Positions 38,992 to 48,255 of a DNA stretch of 64,000 bases are shown here, in pieces. How positions within the stretch are numbered: the stretch's first letter is position 1; each line of letters begins with the position of its first letter. Location of the stretch: the NCBI GenBank assembly GCA_938023035.1, contig CALIDI010000004.1, positions 1 to 64,000 of the forward strand, read 5' to 3'. Source of the stretch: an uncultured Leptolyngbyaceae cyanobacterium. GTDB taxonomy: Bacteria; Cyanobacteriota; Cyanobacteriia; Leptolyngbyales; Leptolyngbyaceae. The translations under genes and the position numbers were made by a program. Under the pieces are notes generated by a model. That model did not search any database, was not told the origin of the DNA, and was given only the letters and a program-made list of their open reading frames with translations.

Positions 38992-39893
38992 AGGTTGGCA
39001 CTGCTCCGATCGCCGTATTTCAATAACAGAGCGATCGCCAGACTGACCGCCAAAATAATCACCATGCTCAAAGCCGAACCAAAGCCCCAGTTGCGGGTCA
39101 CTCCTAAAAACTGGTTATAAATCAGGCGCGCCATCGTCATGCTTGAGGCACCCCCCAACAGTTCTGGGTCAATAAAATCGCCCAGCCCTGTAATAAACAC
39201 CAGTAGACAGCCCGCAGCAATACCCGGCAAACTCTGGGGCACCGTGACTCGCCAAAATGCTTGGAACGGATTTGCGCCCAAATCGGCTGCTGCCTCTAGC
39301 AACCGCCGGTCTAGCTTCTCTAGCGATGCATAAAGAATCAAGACCATATAGGGCAACAGACTATAGCTCATGCCAATAAATACTGCTGGGGGTCGGTTCA
39401 GAATATCAATTGCCGGCAAGCCTACGGCCTTCAAAAAAGTGTTGAGCACCCCAGTTGGGCGCAAAATCGTAATCCAGGCATAGGAACGGAGTAAAGACGA
39501 AGTCCACAGAGGCAAAACAAAACCCACCAGCAGCAGGTTACGCCATTGCTTTGGCACAACCAGGGCAATCAAGTAGGCCACCGGAAACCCCAAGACTAAA
39601 CAAATTAGGGTAGTTCCCAGGGCAAACATCAGCGATCGCAAGACAACCCTCAGATAGATTGGCTCCTGCACAATCTGGAGGTAGTTTTCAATCCCAGAAG
39701 GATTTACGACTTGCCCTGGACGAATGCCCGGTACCAGACTCAGTTGAAAAATGAGTAATACCGGAATTACCAACAGCAACCCTAACCAAACTCCTGCTGG
39801 GGCCAGCAATGCCAGGGGTTCTAACCAGGAGGAGAGGCGACCCACAAGGGCTGTCCTAGGCTTGTCCGCAGAGGTCGATACTTGAGAAGACAT
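38988..39893 (-). CDS. potB: Spermidine/putrescine ABC transporter permease PotB
   Basis: A 301-residue permease with six helices and the coupling segment LLEAAADLGANPFQAFWRVT. The GLGDFIDPELLGGASS segment is typical for PotB-type permeases. It starts four bases after potD and overlaps potC by four, so the operon is tightly coupled. Confidence 0.93.
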   Translation of the reverse strand: MSSQVSTSADKPRTALVGRLSSWLEPLALLAPAGVWLGLLLVIPVLLIFQLSLVPGIRPGQVVNPSGIENYLQIVQEPIYLRVVLRSLMFALGTTLICLVLGFPVAYLIALVVPKQWRNLLLVGFVLPLWTSSLLRSYAWITILRPTGVLNTFLKAVGLPAIDILNRPPAVFIGMSYSLLPYMVLILYASLEKLDRRLLEAAADLGANPFQAFWRVTVPQSLPGIAAGCLLVFITGLGDFIDPELLGGASSMTMARLIYNQFLGVTRNWGFGSALSMVIILAVSLAIALLLKYGDRSSANL

Positions 39894-39897
39894 AGAT

Positions 39898-41010
39898 TTA
39901 GCCGCTCGTTAACTGGGTCCAGTACTTTTCAATCATTTCCTCCGCCTTTTGGGGGAGGGGTTCTAAATTTTCGCAGCGCTCAATTACTGAGTCTGGTGGA
40001 AACAAAGTCTCATCATCCCGCAACTGGGTAGAGAGTTGATCGTAAGCGGCAGCATTGGGGGTGGCAAACAGTAAGCGCTCTGTCACCTGAGACGCTACCG
40101 CTGGCTGCAACATGTAGTTGATCCAGGCATAGGCAGCTTCAGGGTTGGGGGCATTAGCCGGAATCACCAGTGTATCAACCCACAGAGAACTGCCACTTTT
40201 GGGTACCACATACTTCAGCTTAGGATTTTCCTGCGCAACTAACACCGCATCAATGGAGTAACCCATAGCAAGCCAAAGGTCTCCAGCCAGAAGCTGATCG
40301 CGCCAGGCATCGGTGGTAAACGTCGCGATCGCCGGCTTGAGTTCAGCCAGACGCGCATAGGCTTGCTTCAACTCTCCAGGATCCGTAGCGTTGTAGGAAA
40401 ACCCCAGGGAACGCAGAGACGCCCCCATCACCTCCCGTGGCTCGCTTAGCAAGGTCATGCGGCGGGATAACTTGTCTTGATGTTGCCAGAGGTAATCCCA
40501 GTCATCCGGCGGGGGATCCAACTTTTCGCTGTTGTAAATTAAGCCAGTTGTCCCCCAACTAATTGGCACATGAAAGCGGTTTCCTGGGTCGTACTGGGAA
40601 TTTTGAAATTTGGCCAGAATATTTTCTAGGCCAACAATTCTTGATTTGTCTAGCTCAGCCAATAGCTTTAGATCAATCATCTTGGCAACGGCATAGTCAG
40701 AAGGGTAGACAATGCTGTAAATGCTGCCCCGCCCCCCTGCCTGAAAAGTGCCCAGCATGACATCATTAGAGTCATAGGTATCGGCAATCACTCGCACCCC
40801 CGTCTGCCCTATAAACTCTTCCAGCAACACCTGATCAATATAGTTTGACCAGGTATAAATTCGCAGCTCGTTGCGATCGCCGACTTTCGGTGCATCCTGG
40901 CGCACTTCTGCTAAAGTCCACCCACAACCACTGAGCAGCGTTCCTGAAAGAGCGGTGAGAGACCCTGTAAGAAACTGACGACGGGAAGACCAAAGGAGCG
41001 ATCGAGGCAT
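39898..41010 (-). CDS. potD: Polyamine-binding lipoprotein PotD
   Basis: A 370-residue periplasmic binding protein. The N-terminus MPRSLLWSSRRQFLTGSLTA carries a twin-arginine motif (SRRQFLTG) followed by a lipobox-like LLSGC-G, so it may be a Tat-exported lipoprotein. The mature part has LRIYTWSNYIDQVLLEEF and IVYPSDYAVAKMIDLKLL, typical of PotD/PotF proteins. It supplies polyamines to PotB/PotC. Confidence 0.92.
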   Translation of the reverse strand: MPRSLLWSSRRQFLTGSLTALSGTLLSGCGWTLAEVRQDAPKVGDRNELRIYTWSNYIDQVLLEEFIGQTGVRVIADTYDSNDVMLGTFQAGGRGSIYSIVYPSDYAVAKMIDLKLLAELDKSRIVGLENILAKFQNSQYDPGNRFHVPISWGTTGLIYNSEKLDPPPDDWDYLWQHQDKLSRRMTLLSEPREVMGASLRSLGFSYNATDPGELKQAYARLAELKPAIATFTTDAWRDQLLAGDLWLAMGYSIDAVLVAQENPKLKYVVPKSGSSLWVDTLVIPANAPNPEAAYAWINYMLQPAVASQVTERLLFATPNAAAYDQLSTQLRDDETLFPPDSVIERCENLEPLPQKAEEMIEKYWTQLTSG

Positions 41011-41066
41011 AGGAAAAAGCCATTACCAACTAGGGAGAGGAACAATTAGCCGCTTAGCTGCTCAAT

Positions 41067-42203
41067 CTACGGCTCTTCACGAGGCAAAGCCAGACAATCA
41101 CTATAGGCCCACTGTACATACATTGGGGTATCTAAACCTGGGCTATCTGTCACTGTATTCGGCTGCATCACTGTCAGGCGATCGCCCGACTGTAACTCAA
41201 CCTGGTAATGCACATGGGTGCCCAGGTACATGACATTCCGCAAACGGCCCTCATACCAGTTCACCTGCGTATCACTCGGCGGGATCAAACTCACGCGAAT
41301 TTTTTCTGGACGCACACTCACCACGACCTGCCCTGAAGTCAGCGCCGCTCCACTTTCTGAAGGTTTGGCCGTCATCTTCAAGCCTCGCTCTGTCGTCACC
41401 CAAAGCATATTAGGGTGATAGCCTTCTACCTTAGCGTGAAACAGATTCGTATCCCCAATAAAGTCTGCCACAAAGGAGGTCCGCGGTTGCTCGTAGATAT
41501 GGTTGGGGGTATCGACTTGCTCAAGCTGGCCCTGATTCATCACCCCAATGCGGTCAGACAGGCTGAGCGCTTCCTCCTGATCATGAGTCACCATCACAAA
41601 GGTCAGCCCCAATTCACGATGTAGCGTTGCCAACTCAACCTGCATTTCTTTGCGCAACTTCAGATCAAGGGCTCCAAGGGGTTCATCTAAGAGCAAAACA
41701 GCAGGACGATTCACCAAAGCTCGGGCCAACGCTACCCGTTGTTGTTGCCCCCCAGAAAGCTGCCCAGGCAGACGATTCGTAAATTTTTCCATTTTGACCA
41801 GCTTCAGCGCATCCCCAACCCGCTCCTCAATCTCCCGATTTTGCCGGTGTTTCAAGCGCAGACCAAAAGCAACATTTTCAGCCACCGTGAGATGGTTGAA
41901 TAGCGCATAACTCTGAAAAACGGTATTGACCGGACGGCGATAGGGTGGCACCTGATTCATACTGACTCCTTGAATCAGCACCTGCCCTGCCGAGGGACTT
42001 TCAAACCCAGCAATCATGCGAAGGGTTGTTGTTTTACCACACCCAGAGGGGCCAAGAATGCTAAAAAACTCTCCCTGCCGAATGCTCAGATCAACACCTC
42101 GCACGGCAGCCTCACTGCCATAGAACTTAAAGACATCGCGTAACTCAACATCAAAGCCAGTGTCAGTAGTCGCGTGTCGATTTTGCCCAAAAATTTGAGA
42201 CAT
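41067..42203 (-). CDS. potA: Polyamine ABC transporter ATPase PotA
   Basis: The ATPase of the polyamine transporter. The preferred start ATG 42203 gives 378 residues and MSQIFGQNRHATTDTGFDVE. The frame is open to 42266. It has Walker A GPSGCGKTT, the signature LSGGQQQR, Walker B LLLDEPLGALD and the switch histidine in VTHDQEEA. A TOBE-type C-terminal domain (VVSVRPEKIRVSLI, VMYLGTHVHYQVEL) resembles other PotA proteins. It is the first gene of the operon, 56 bases before potD. Confidence 0.94.
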   Translation of the reverse strand: MSQIFGQNRHATTDTGFDVELRDVFKFYGSEAAVRGVDLSIRQGEFFSILGPSGCGKTTTLRMIAGFESPSAGQVLIQGVSMNQVPPYRRPVNTVFQSYALFNHLTVAENVAFGLRLKHRQNREIEERVGDALKLVKMEKFTNRLPGQLSGGQQQRVALARALVNRPAVLLLDEPLGALDLKLRKEMQVELATLHRELGLTFVMVTHDQEEALSLSDRIGVMNQGQLEQVDTPNHIYEQPRTSFVADFIGDTNLFHAKVEGYHPNMLWVTTERGLKMTAKPSESGAALTSGQVVVSVRPEKIRVSLIPPSDTQVNWYEGRLRNVMYLGTHVHYQVELQSGDRLTVMQPNTVTDSPGLDTPMYVQWAYSDCLALPREEP

Positions 42204-42941
42204 AGTGACGAGTTCCTGGGAAAGTAGCATCCTAGCGGAAAAGGATGACAGCTTTGCTGGCTGCAATCGTAGCAGACCTGCGTTTGTTAAAAGGGGTCAG
42301 GGAGAGAAAATAATCCTAAAACTCAGTTGGAGTTAGACATTCCTACAGCTACATAGGAATTTGGGTTTATTGTAGCTGGCTCAATTGGTCGAACACACGC
42401 TGATAAAAATGTTTAGAAAAGTTGGTGCGCTGTTATTCATTGTTTTGCCTTTGGCAAGAAGACTTTCAAGGAGAGCATGCCGCTTTTCAGGCCCTCAGCC
42501 CTTTCTCCCAAATCAAGCAGACGGATATTGATAAGGTGCGATCGCGGACGAGTGGGGCCGAGCCATCTCAAAGTCCCTCTCCCAATTTGGGAGAGGGACT
42601 TTGAGCAATCCGGGCATACCAGAAAAGGGTGAGGGCAAAAGTGACATGCACTTACTTTCAGCTCCATCTGGCGAGGTCTTACCCAGTGCAGGAAATCATT
42701 AGTGCTGCGATCGCTTGGTATAATCACAACTTCAAGATGTTTTAATCTGCTCGTGCCTGAGGCATTGTCCACCAGGATCAATAGGAGGCATCTTTCGAAT
42801 CGATAAGACCCATTTTTCGGGTGTTTTGAAGGGGTCAACCCATCAAACCCATCCTGACAGGCCCCTCCCGCGAGACCACGTGGACAGGTTGAAGACCTCG
42901 ATTGATTGGCTCATCGCTCTCCCACCCTGTGTTTTGACCCT
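42204..42941. other. Divergent intergenic region potA-mrdA with perfect palindrome
   Basis: About 740 bases. It holds the perfect palindrome and a copy of the CCCTCACCC repeat (42567-42660). TATAAT at 42719 with TTGG upstream could be the -10 box of mrdA, 223 bases ahead of its ATG. The minus-strand 133-residue frame at 42437-42838 crosses the repeat and is not supported. Confidence 0.55.
42567..42605. repeat. Perfect 39-base palindrome in dispersed repeat, copy 5
   Basis: The arms CTCAAAGTCCCTCTCCCAA and TTGGGAGAGGGACTTTGAG match without any mismatch over 19 bases, with one central T. The core CTCTCCCAA belongs to the dispersed CCCTCACCC family, and AGGGTGAGGGCAAAAGTGAC and CATGCAC after it match the sequence near 40-55. 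Confidence 0.95.
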
Positions 42942-44801
42942 ATGACCCTGACTCGCCTATCTTCGACAAAGTTATCTTCCAGTCAGTTTAATCTACCCAA
43001 CACAACACGCACCGTTGGGCGATCGTTTCAAGCGGTGATCGTCATGGCGATCATCTCCACCCTGCTGCTAGGAGGGATTGGGAGTCGTCTGGTCTATTTA
43101 CAACTGGTGCAAGGGGCCGCCAACCGCCGCCTCGCTGATAACAACCGCATCCGCCTGATTCCAAAGCAACCCGAACGCGGTCGAATTTTAGATCGGCAGG
43201 GGCGCACCTTGGCAGGCAATCGTCTGTCGCATTCAGTCTTTCTTTGGCCCCTCGCCCGCAAAAAAGGCAATTGGAATGCCACGATCAAGCGCCTCGCTGA
43301 GATCCTCAAGGTGCCAGAAGCCGACATCTACAAACGTCTGGAGCAAGCTGGCTACAACTCTCCCGAATTACTTCGGATCGCTCGGGGCATCAGCCCAGCG
43401 CAGGTGACTGCGCTAGCAGAGTATGGTAGCCAGATGGAGGGAGTCGTGGTGGATGCAGAGGCTGTTCGCTATTACCCCAACGGCGATCTGGCGGCCCATG
43501 TCATCGGCTACACCGGAGAAATGAGCGATGAGCAACTAGCACGCTGCAAGAAAGATGGCTATCGCCTGGGGGATGTGATTGGGCAAATGGGGGTCGAAAA
43601 GTCTTTTGAAAGCCAATTGCGGGGGGAATGGGGGGGGCAGCAGGTAGAAGTCGATGGATCTGGGCAGGTCGTACGTATCTTAGGCCGTAAGCCTACCCGG
43701 GCGGGTCAGGATGTCACCCTAACCTTGGATTTAGAACTGCAAAAGGCAGCAGAACGGGCACTTGGTAATCGTAAAGGGGCGATTGTGGCTCTTGACCCTA
43801 ATAATGGGGCGATTTTGGCCATGGTCAGCCGTCCTGCCTTTGACCCCAATTTGTTCTCCACACGCATTACAGAGGCCCAGTGGAAGCAGCTACAAAGTGC
43901 CGATCACCCCTTTGTCAATCGAGCGATTCAGGCGTTTCAACCCGCCAGCACGTTTAAGATTGTGACGACGGCAGCGGCGCTGGAGTCGGGGGGGTATGAC
44001 CCTGAAACGGTATTGCCCACTTATCCCTCAATGATGATTGGTGGGCTTGAGTTTAATGATTGGAACCGGGCGGGGTTTGGGCCCCTTACCTTTCCTGGTG
44101 CGATGGCAATGAGTAGCGATACGTTTTTCTACCAAGTTGCGATCGCCATTGGCGGCGACACCTTAATTGATTGGACAAGACGGTTTGGTTTTGGCCAAAA
44201 GACCGGGATTGAGCTGGCTGTCGAAGAGTCTCCAGGTTTAGTGCCTGATCGGGAGTGGAAGCGCAAAGAGGTCAATCTCGATTGGTTTGTGGGCGATACG
44301 GTGAATCTGTCGATTGGGCAAGGCTACCTACTTACTAGCCCTCTCCAGGTTGGGGTTATGTTTGCTGTGCCAGCTAATGGTGGCTACCTGGTTAAACCCC
44401 ATCTCCTCAAAGATAATGAAGTCTCAAAGAGCTGGCGCGAAAGTCTCAATCTGAAACCTTCGACCGTTCGCATTCTCCGAGAAGGGTTGCGAGGAGTCGT
44501 GACCTATGGCACTGGGCAGGGGGTTGCTGCCGGTTCGATTCCAGCGGTCGCGGGCAAGAGCGGCACCTCTGAAGATATGGGAGAGGGATCAGACACCTGG
44601 TTTGGGGCCTACGCCCCGGCAGAGGCCCCAGAAATCGTGGTCGTTGCCTTTGGGGAGAAAACGGGTGGCGGTGGTGGCTCTGTTATGGCTCCTATTGTGC
44701 GCCAGGTGTTAGAAGCTTACTTTAAACTGAAAAACCAACCCCCGTCCTCAACAGCTTCTTTAGCTGAGTCGGCAGCCCGAGCAGAGAATTCTGAAGAGTA
44801 G
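42942..44801 (+). CDS. mrdA: Penicillin-binding protein 2 (peptidoglycan transpeptidase)
   Basis: PBP2 cross-links peptidoglycan during cell elongation. The ATG at 42942 gives 619 residues. A TTG at 42906 in the same frame would add 12. An N-terminal membrane anchor (VIVMAIISTLLLGGIGSRLV) is followed by the dimerisation domain and the transpeptidase domain. The active-site serine motif is STFK at 336-339, the SxN-type motif is SSD in MAMSSDTFFY, and KSGT is at 539-542. The RILDRQGRTLAGNRLSHSVF segment is typical of PBP2. The mreBCD and rodA partners are not in the window. Confidence 0.95.
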   Translation: MTLTRLSSTKLSSSQFNLPNTTRTVGRSFQAVIVMAIISTLLLGGIGSRLVYLQLVQGAANRRLADNNRIRLIPKQPERGRILDRQGRTLAGNRLSHSVFLWPLARKKGNWNATIKRLAEILKVPEADIYKRLEQAGYNSPELLRIARGISPAQVTALAEYGSQMEGVVVDAEAVRYYPNGDLAAHVIGYTGEMSDEQLARCKKDGYRLGDVIGQMGVEKSFESQLRGEWGGQQVEVDGSGQVVRILGRKPTRAGQDVTLTLDLELQKAAERALGNRKGAIVALDPNNGAILAMVSRPAFDPNLFSTRITEAQWKQLQSADHPFVNRAIQAFQPASTFKIVTTAAALESGGYDPETVLPTYPSMMIGGLEFNDWNRAGFGPLTFPGAMAMSSDTFFYQVAIAIGGDTLIDWTRRFGFGQKTGIELAVEESPGLVPDREWKRKEVNLDWFVGDTVNLSIGQGYLLTSPLQVGVMFAVPANGGYLVKPHLLKDNEVSKSWRESLNLKPSTVRILREGLRGVVTYGTGQGVAAGSIPAVAGKSGTSEDMGEGSDTWFGAYAPAEAPEIVVVAFGEKTGGGGGSVMAPIVRQVLEAYFKLKNQPPSSTASLAESAARAENSEE

Positions 44802-45044
44802 CCGGCTGGAGCAGTGGCTTCAGCCGATCGCTAAAGGCCAGAGCTAGAAGCCAGATTCAGCCTGGCATTTGTTTGGTGAGGCTGTTCAGGTGCAACTGCC
44901 CCTCATTCAGCCAACTCGAATGGATAGCCATCGCCTGTTTCTCATGGCGACAGCCATTGCACCTCCAACAAAACTCTTAAGGAAGTTCCGTGATGCCCTT
45001 TTTCTGTGCTATCTCTGCAAAGGCTTGATTGCGCGAGGAACGAT

Positions 45045-45989
45045 ATGCACCGGGAGATTTCAAAACCGAATACCACCACTTTTTGTCAGAGAAAAACCCG
45101 TCCCTGGTATTCCCATTTCTCTGCTTTCTGGCAATTTTGTCGCCCCCACACCATCGTTGGTACAAGTTTGAGTGTCTGGGGTCTCTATCTAATTGCGATC
45201 GCCTTAGAGAACAGCCCATCGCTAGTCGATTTGGGCCTGGCATGGGTCGCCTGTCTTTGCGGCAATATCTACATTGTTGGCTTAAATCAGTTAGAAGACA
45301 TCGCGATTGACCACATTAACAAACCCCACTTACCTTTGCCAGCCCAACAATTTTCTCGGCGGCAGGCAACCGTCATTGTGGGAATTACAGGCAGTCTGGC
45401 GATCGCCCTAGCAGCGTTAGGTAGCTGGGCCTTACTCGGAGTGGTAGGGCTGAGCTTGCTGATTGGTACAGCCTATTCCTTACCCCCCATTCGGCTGAAA
45501 CGATTTCCCCTAGCTGCGGCTATTTGCATCCTGACAGTACGGGGAATGATCGTCAACCTGGGTCTCTACCTCCATTTTGGTTCGTTACCAGTTCCCCCAT
45601 TGATTTGGGTACTGACCTTCTTTGTGATCGGGTTTACGGTAGCCATCGCGCTATATAAGGATATTCCAGATACAGAGGGCGATCGTTACTATCACATTCG
45701 CACCTTTACACTGGAACTAGGCCAACGCGCCGTATTTCGGTGGGCAATCGGGATTTTGATGATCTGTTATGTCAGCGTTATCGCTGTGGCCCTGTTAGGG
45801 TTACAAGGTGTCTATGGCCCCTTTCTGATTGCCTCCCACTTGACGGCTATAGCGCTCTTAGGCTGGCGCTGTCAGGCGATCGATTTAAGTAGTAAATCAG
45901 CCATTAGCCGTAGCTACCAATTTATCTGGAAATTGTTCTACCTAGAGTATTGCCTATTTCCGCTGGCCTGCTGGCTAGACAAAGGCTGA
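45045..45989 (+). CDS. hpt: Homogentisate phytyltransferase (UbiA family)
   Basis: This prenyltransferase joins homogentisate and phytyl diphosphate in tocopherol synthesis. The ATG at 45045 has GAGGAACGAT upstream, and the GTG at 45006 is less likely. The 314-residue protein has about eight membrane helices. Both aspartate-rich motifs of the UbiA family are present: NQLEDIAIDHINKPHLPLPA and YKDIPDTEGDRYYHI. The sequence FWQFCRPHTIVGTSLSVWGL at the start matches cyanobacterial and plant HPT (VTE2). The other tocopherol genes are elsewhere. Confidence 0.92.
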   Translation: MHREISKPNTTTFCQRKTRPWYSHFSAFWQFCRPHTIVGTSLSVWGLYLIAIALENSPSLVDLGLAWVACLCGNIYIVGLNQLEDIAIDHINKPHLPLPAQQFSRRQATVIVGITGSLAIALAALGSWALLGVVGLSLLIGTAYSLPPIRLKRFPLAAAICILTVRGMIVNLGLYLHFGSLPVPPLIWVLTFFVIGFTVAIALYKDIPDTEGDRYYHIRTFTLELGQRAVFRWAIGILMICYVSVIAVALLGLQGVYGPFLIASHLTAIALLGWRCQAIDLSSKSAISRSYQFIWKLFYLEYCLFPLACWLDKG

Positions 45990-46066
45990 GACCGATTGAA
46001 ACAGCACATTCAGCAGACACCTGATTAAACACTTGGTTTTGTCCTAAGGAATGAAAGATGTATCTC

Positions 46067-46493
46067 AGAGCTGATTTATAAAAAGAATCTCAAAGCAAAC
46101 GGATCTAGTCATACATCAGTTTTAGGCTGAGTGACAGTGAATTTAGATTTGTCCAATAAGCCGTCTACCCGCCATTGCCCAACCATAACGGCAGCCCTAC
46201 CCCAGTGACTTAAAAGTGACTGGGCACCAACAGGGACGAGATGAACCCTCGACGGTAGCCATTGCTGATGCTCAATCCGTGATGACCACGAAAAAAAGAG
46301 GGAAGGTTGATGGGCGATTGTGGCAAGCAGGTTAAAGGGCGTAAGCGCCATCTCGTTGTGGATTCATCAAGGAGTAGATTCATCAAGGATGACGAGCTGT
46401 ATACCAAAGTAAGTGAGGCGATGATTTATGGGTCTTTAATTCCCCTTATGCTAAAACGATTAGAGCTTAATCCTTTGTTTATAAATCAGTTCT
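46067..46493 (+). mobile_element. Internally deleted IS5-type element (copy B), with terminal repeats
   Basis: The ends AGAGCTGATTTATAAA (46067-46082) and TTTATAAATCAGTTCT (46478-46493) are complementary at 15 of 16 bases. Inside lie transposase pieces: VAIADAQSV, KGRKRHLVVDSS and, near the right end, SEAMIYGSLIPLMLKRL, which resembles the C-terminus of IS5-type transposases. The catalytic middle is missing, so the element is nonautonomous. A partial tandem duplication (GATTCATCAAGGA at 46361 and 46377) lies at the deletion joint. It shares the left 320 bases with the copy at 5205. Confidence 0.85.
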
Positions 46494-47180
46494 AATTTGT
46501 TTTGATATACAGATGGTTGTTGGGGCTATTAAAAGGAATGCAACCCTTGGACAAGAAGACAACATGATTGATGTTAGACCGCTACCCATTATTGAAGGAC
46601 AAGTATCTATAGAGGATACACTTTAAATTAGTTTTAAGCTATATGTTGAGGTTGTTCTTCAGTCATGAAAAATTGAACTCTCAAAAAAGTTGAAAGCGCT
46701 GTTCTCGCAGACAACTCAAGCAGACCAACAAATCGGTATGAGGCCAATCTCGCGTCTTGAAAGCCTTGATTGAGCGATCTTTCAGTCCTGAAGCTCGAAT
46801 CCGTATTCCTCTTCCCTGCCATCGCCACCAATCTGTACAAGTGTTGGGCCACCAAATTGCTGAACTCTAAACCGCTCTATCTTTTCCCTACTCGGGTATG
46901 ACAGAGAAAAGAGGTTGCGGAGGAGCCTCTGTGTCATTGTTCGAGGAGGACAAAATGCCCGGTAAAGGATCGAGCAGTCAACGATGCCTGGGTACTGTAT
47001 TTCGGAGTTGTGATTTGGATCAGGTCGGTAATCAAGAAAAGTCACAGTCGGGATTCCGTAACTAGTGCCATAACAGATGTAGCTATCCCCAGAACTGATG
47101 GTTGGTCTAGCCACTTTTATTCTCGCATCGTTAACTTCATCTTTCCCCTGGAATTGCCCCCTCCGTCTGAGGTCGTAATT
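46494..47180. other. Region between IS remnant and small ORF
   Basis: About 690 bases with AT-rich left half and no gene recognised except the doubtful minus-strand frame at 46782-47114. Another minus frame (46634-46855) overlaps it and is not supported. Confidence 0.5.
46782..47114 (-). CDS. Possible gene or gene remnant of unknown function
   Basis: A minus-strand frame with a GTG start encodes 110 residues with natural-looking composition, including GDSYICYGTSYGIPTVTFLD and FGGPTLVQIGGDGREEEYGF. In-frame codons also continue open upstream to a stop at 47184-47186 (including the segment RRRGQFQGKDEVNDARIK) without an ATG, which suggests a truncated gene. I do not recognise the family, and no ribosome site precedes the GTG. 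It antisenses the start of the small plus-strand frame at 47181. The call is tentative. Confidence 0.3.
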   Translation of the reverse strand: MARPTISSGDSYICYGTSYGIPTVTFLDYRPDPNHNSEIQYPGIVDCSILYRAFCPPRTMTQRLLRNLFSLSYPSREKIERFRVQQFGGPTLVQIGGDGREEEYGFELQD

Positions 47181-47342
47181 ATGCTAAATTCCTCCGAAAA
47201 AGCTTTTGATCGACGGTCTGCTATTTTCCACGCTATCGCTATTACCCTGGCGATCGCCCTGATTTCTGGCTATCTTCGCCTTCCTGTTTCGATGAGTGCT
47301 GCTGCCCAGACGCTTCACACAGCGATGCGTTTGATCAAGTAA
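47181..47342 (+). CDS. Small hydrophobic protein of unknown function
   Basis: A 53-residue frame (MLNSSEKAFDRRSAIFHAIA to MRLIK) with GAGGT eight bases before the ATG. One hydrophobic stretch (AIFHAIAITLAIALISGYL) could be a membrane span or uncleaved signal. The end overlaps the cobA end by eight bases in convergent orientation. Function unknown. Confidence 0.45.
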   Translation: MLNSSEKAFDRRSAIFHAIAITLAIALISGYLRLPVSMSAAAQTLHTAMRLIK

Positions 47343-48123
47343 CGGGAAATTCTACCGATGACACTAGCGGACGACAGACAGATAGCATCGACTGTAACTC
47401 TACGATGCGCCCAACCACAACAATTGCGGGGGCACTAAACTGCGCTGCTTCTACCTGCGGCACAATCGTACGGAGTTGTCCGATCAACTCTTCCTGGTCG
47501 GGACGGGTGCCCCAACGCACCAAAGCCACCGGGGTATCCGGGGCAAGACCAGCCGCCAACAGTTGCTCTACAATGACCGACAGATGGTGGATCCCCATAT
47601 AGATCACAATGGTTTCGGCAGCCGCGGCGATCGCCCGCCAATTCACCGCTGGGCGATATTTACCGGCTCCCTCGTGACCCGTGACAAAAATCACTGAAGA
47701 ACTGTAGTTGCGATGGGTGAGGGGAATGCCCGCATAGGCTGAAGCGGCAATTCCAGCAGTAATTCCTGGCACAACCTCAACAGGAATACCAGCCGCAACC
47801 AGAGCCTCCATCTCTTCACCACCTCGACCAAAGACAAAGGGGTCGCCTCCTTTCAAGCGCACGACGATCGCCGCTTCGCGAGCCTTAGCCATCAATAACT
47901 CAGTAATTTCTGCCTGCATCAAGGAGTGCATGCCTCGCCGTTTACCCGCATTGATCACTTCTGCCTGAGGATTGATCATCGCTAGAATCGGTGCACTGAT
48001 CAAAGCATCGTGAATGACGACATCGGCGGTCTCCAGCAGGGCCTTACCTTTCAAGGTCAATAATCCCGGATCGCCAGGACCCGCACCAACAAGATAGACT
48101 TTGCCGCAGGGGGATTCAATCAT
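47335..48123 (-). CDS. cobA: Uroporphyrinogen-III C-methyltransferase
   Basis: CobA/SUMT adds two methyl groups from SAM to uroporphyrinogen III to make precorrin-2, the branch toward siroheme and cobalamin. The start ATG 48123 gives 262 residues. The frame from 48219 adds 32 unrelated ones. Motifs are VYLVGAGPGDPGLLTLKG, VVRLKGGDPFVFGRGGEE and VVPGITAGIAASAYAGIPLT. The chelatase gene lies next to it, which supports the siroheme pathway. Confidence 0.96.
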   Translation of the reverse strand: MIESPCGKVYLVGAGPGDPGLLTLKGKALLETADVVIHDALISAPILAMINPQAEVINAGKRRGMHSLMQAEITELLMAKAREAAIVVRLKGGDPFVFGRGGEEMEALVAAGIPVEVVPGITAGIAASAYAGIPLTHRNYSSSVIFVTGHEGAGKYRPAVNWRAIAAAAETIVIYMGIHHLSVIVEQLLAAGLAPDTPVALVRWGTRPDQEELIGQLRTIVPQVEAAQFSAPAIVVVGRIVELQSMLSVCRPLVSSVEFPVT

Positions 48124-48255
48124 TGACCTTACTAAGCTGAGGAAGTGATACCGATTTAAATAGAGGATACAATAGAAACTCGACGGCGCATTTGGCATTG
48201 CCGGGCGGTTGCTAGCCAAAAGCGCAAATCCAAACTACTGTGAGATAACAGTTTC

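Noticed and set aside
42437..42838. 133-residue minus-strand frame
   Set aside because: Runs through the perfect palindrome and the dispersed repeat. Frames across this repeat are open at several sites.
44869..45171. 100-residue plus-strand frame overlapping the phytyltransferase start
   Set aside because: Overlaps the start of a clear gene in another frame and has no motifs.
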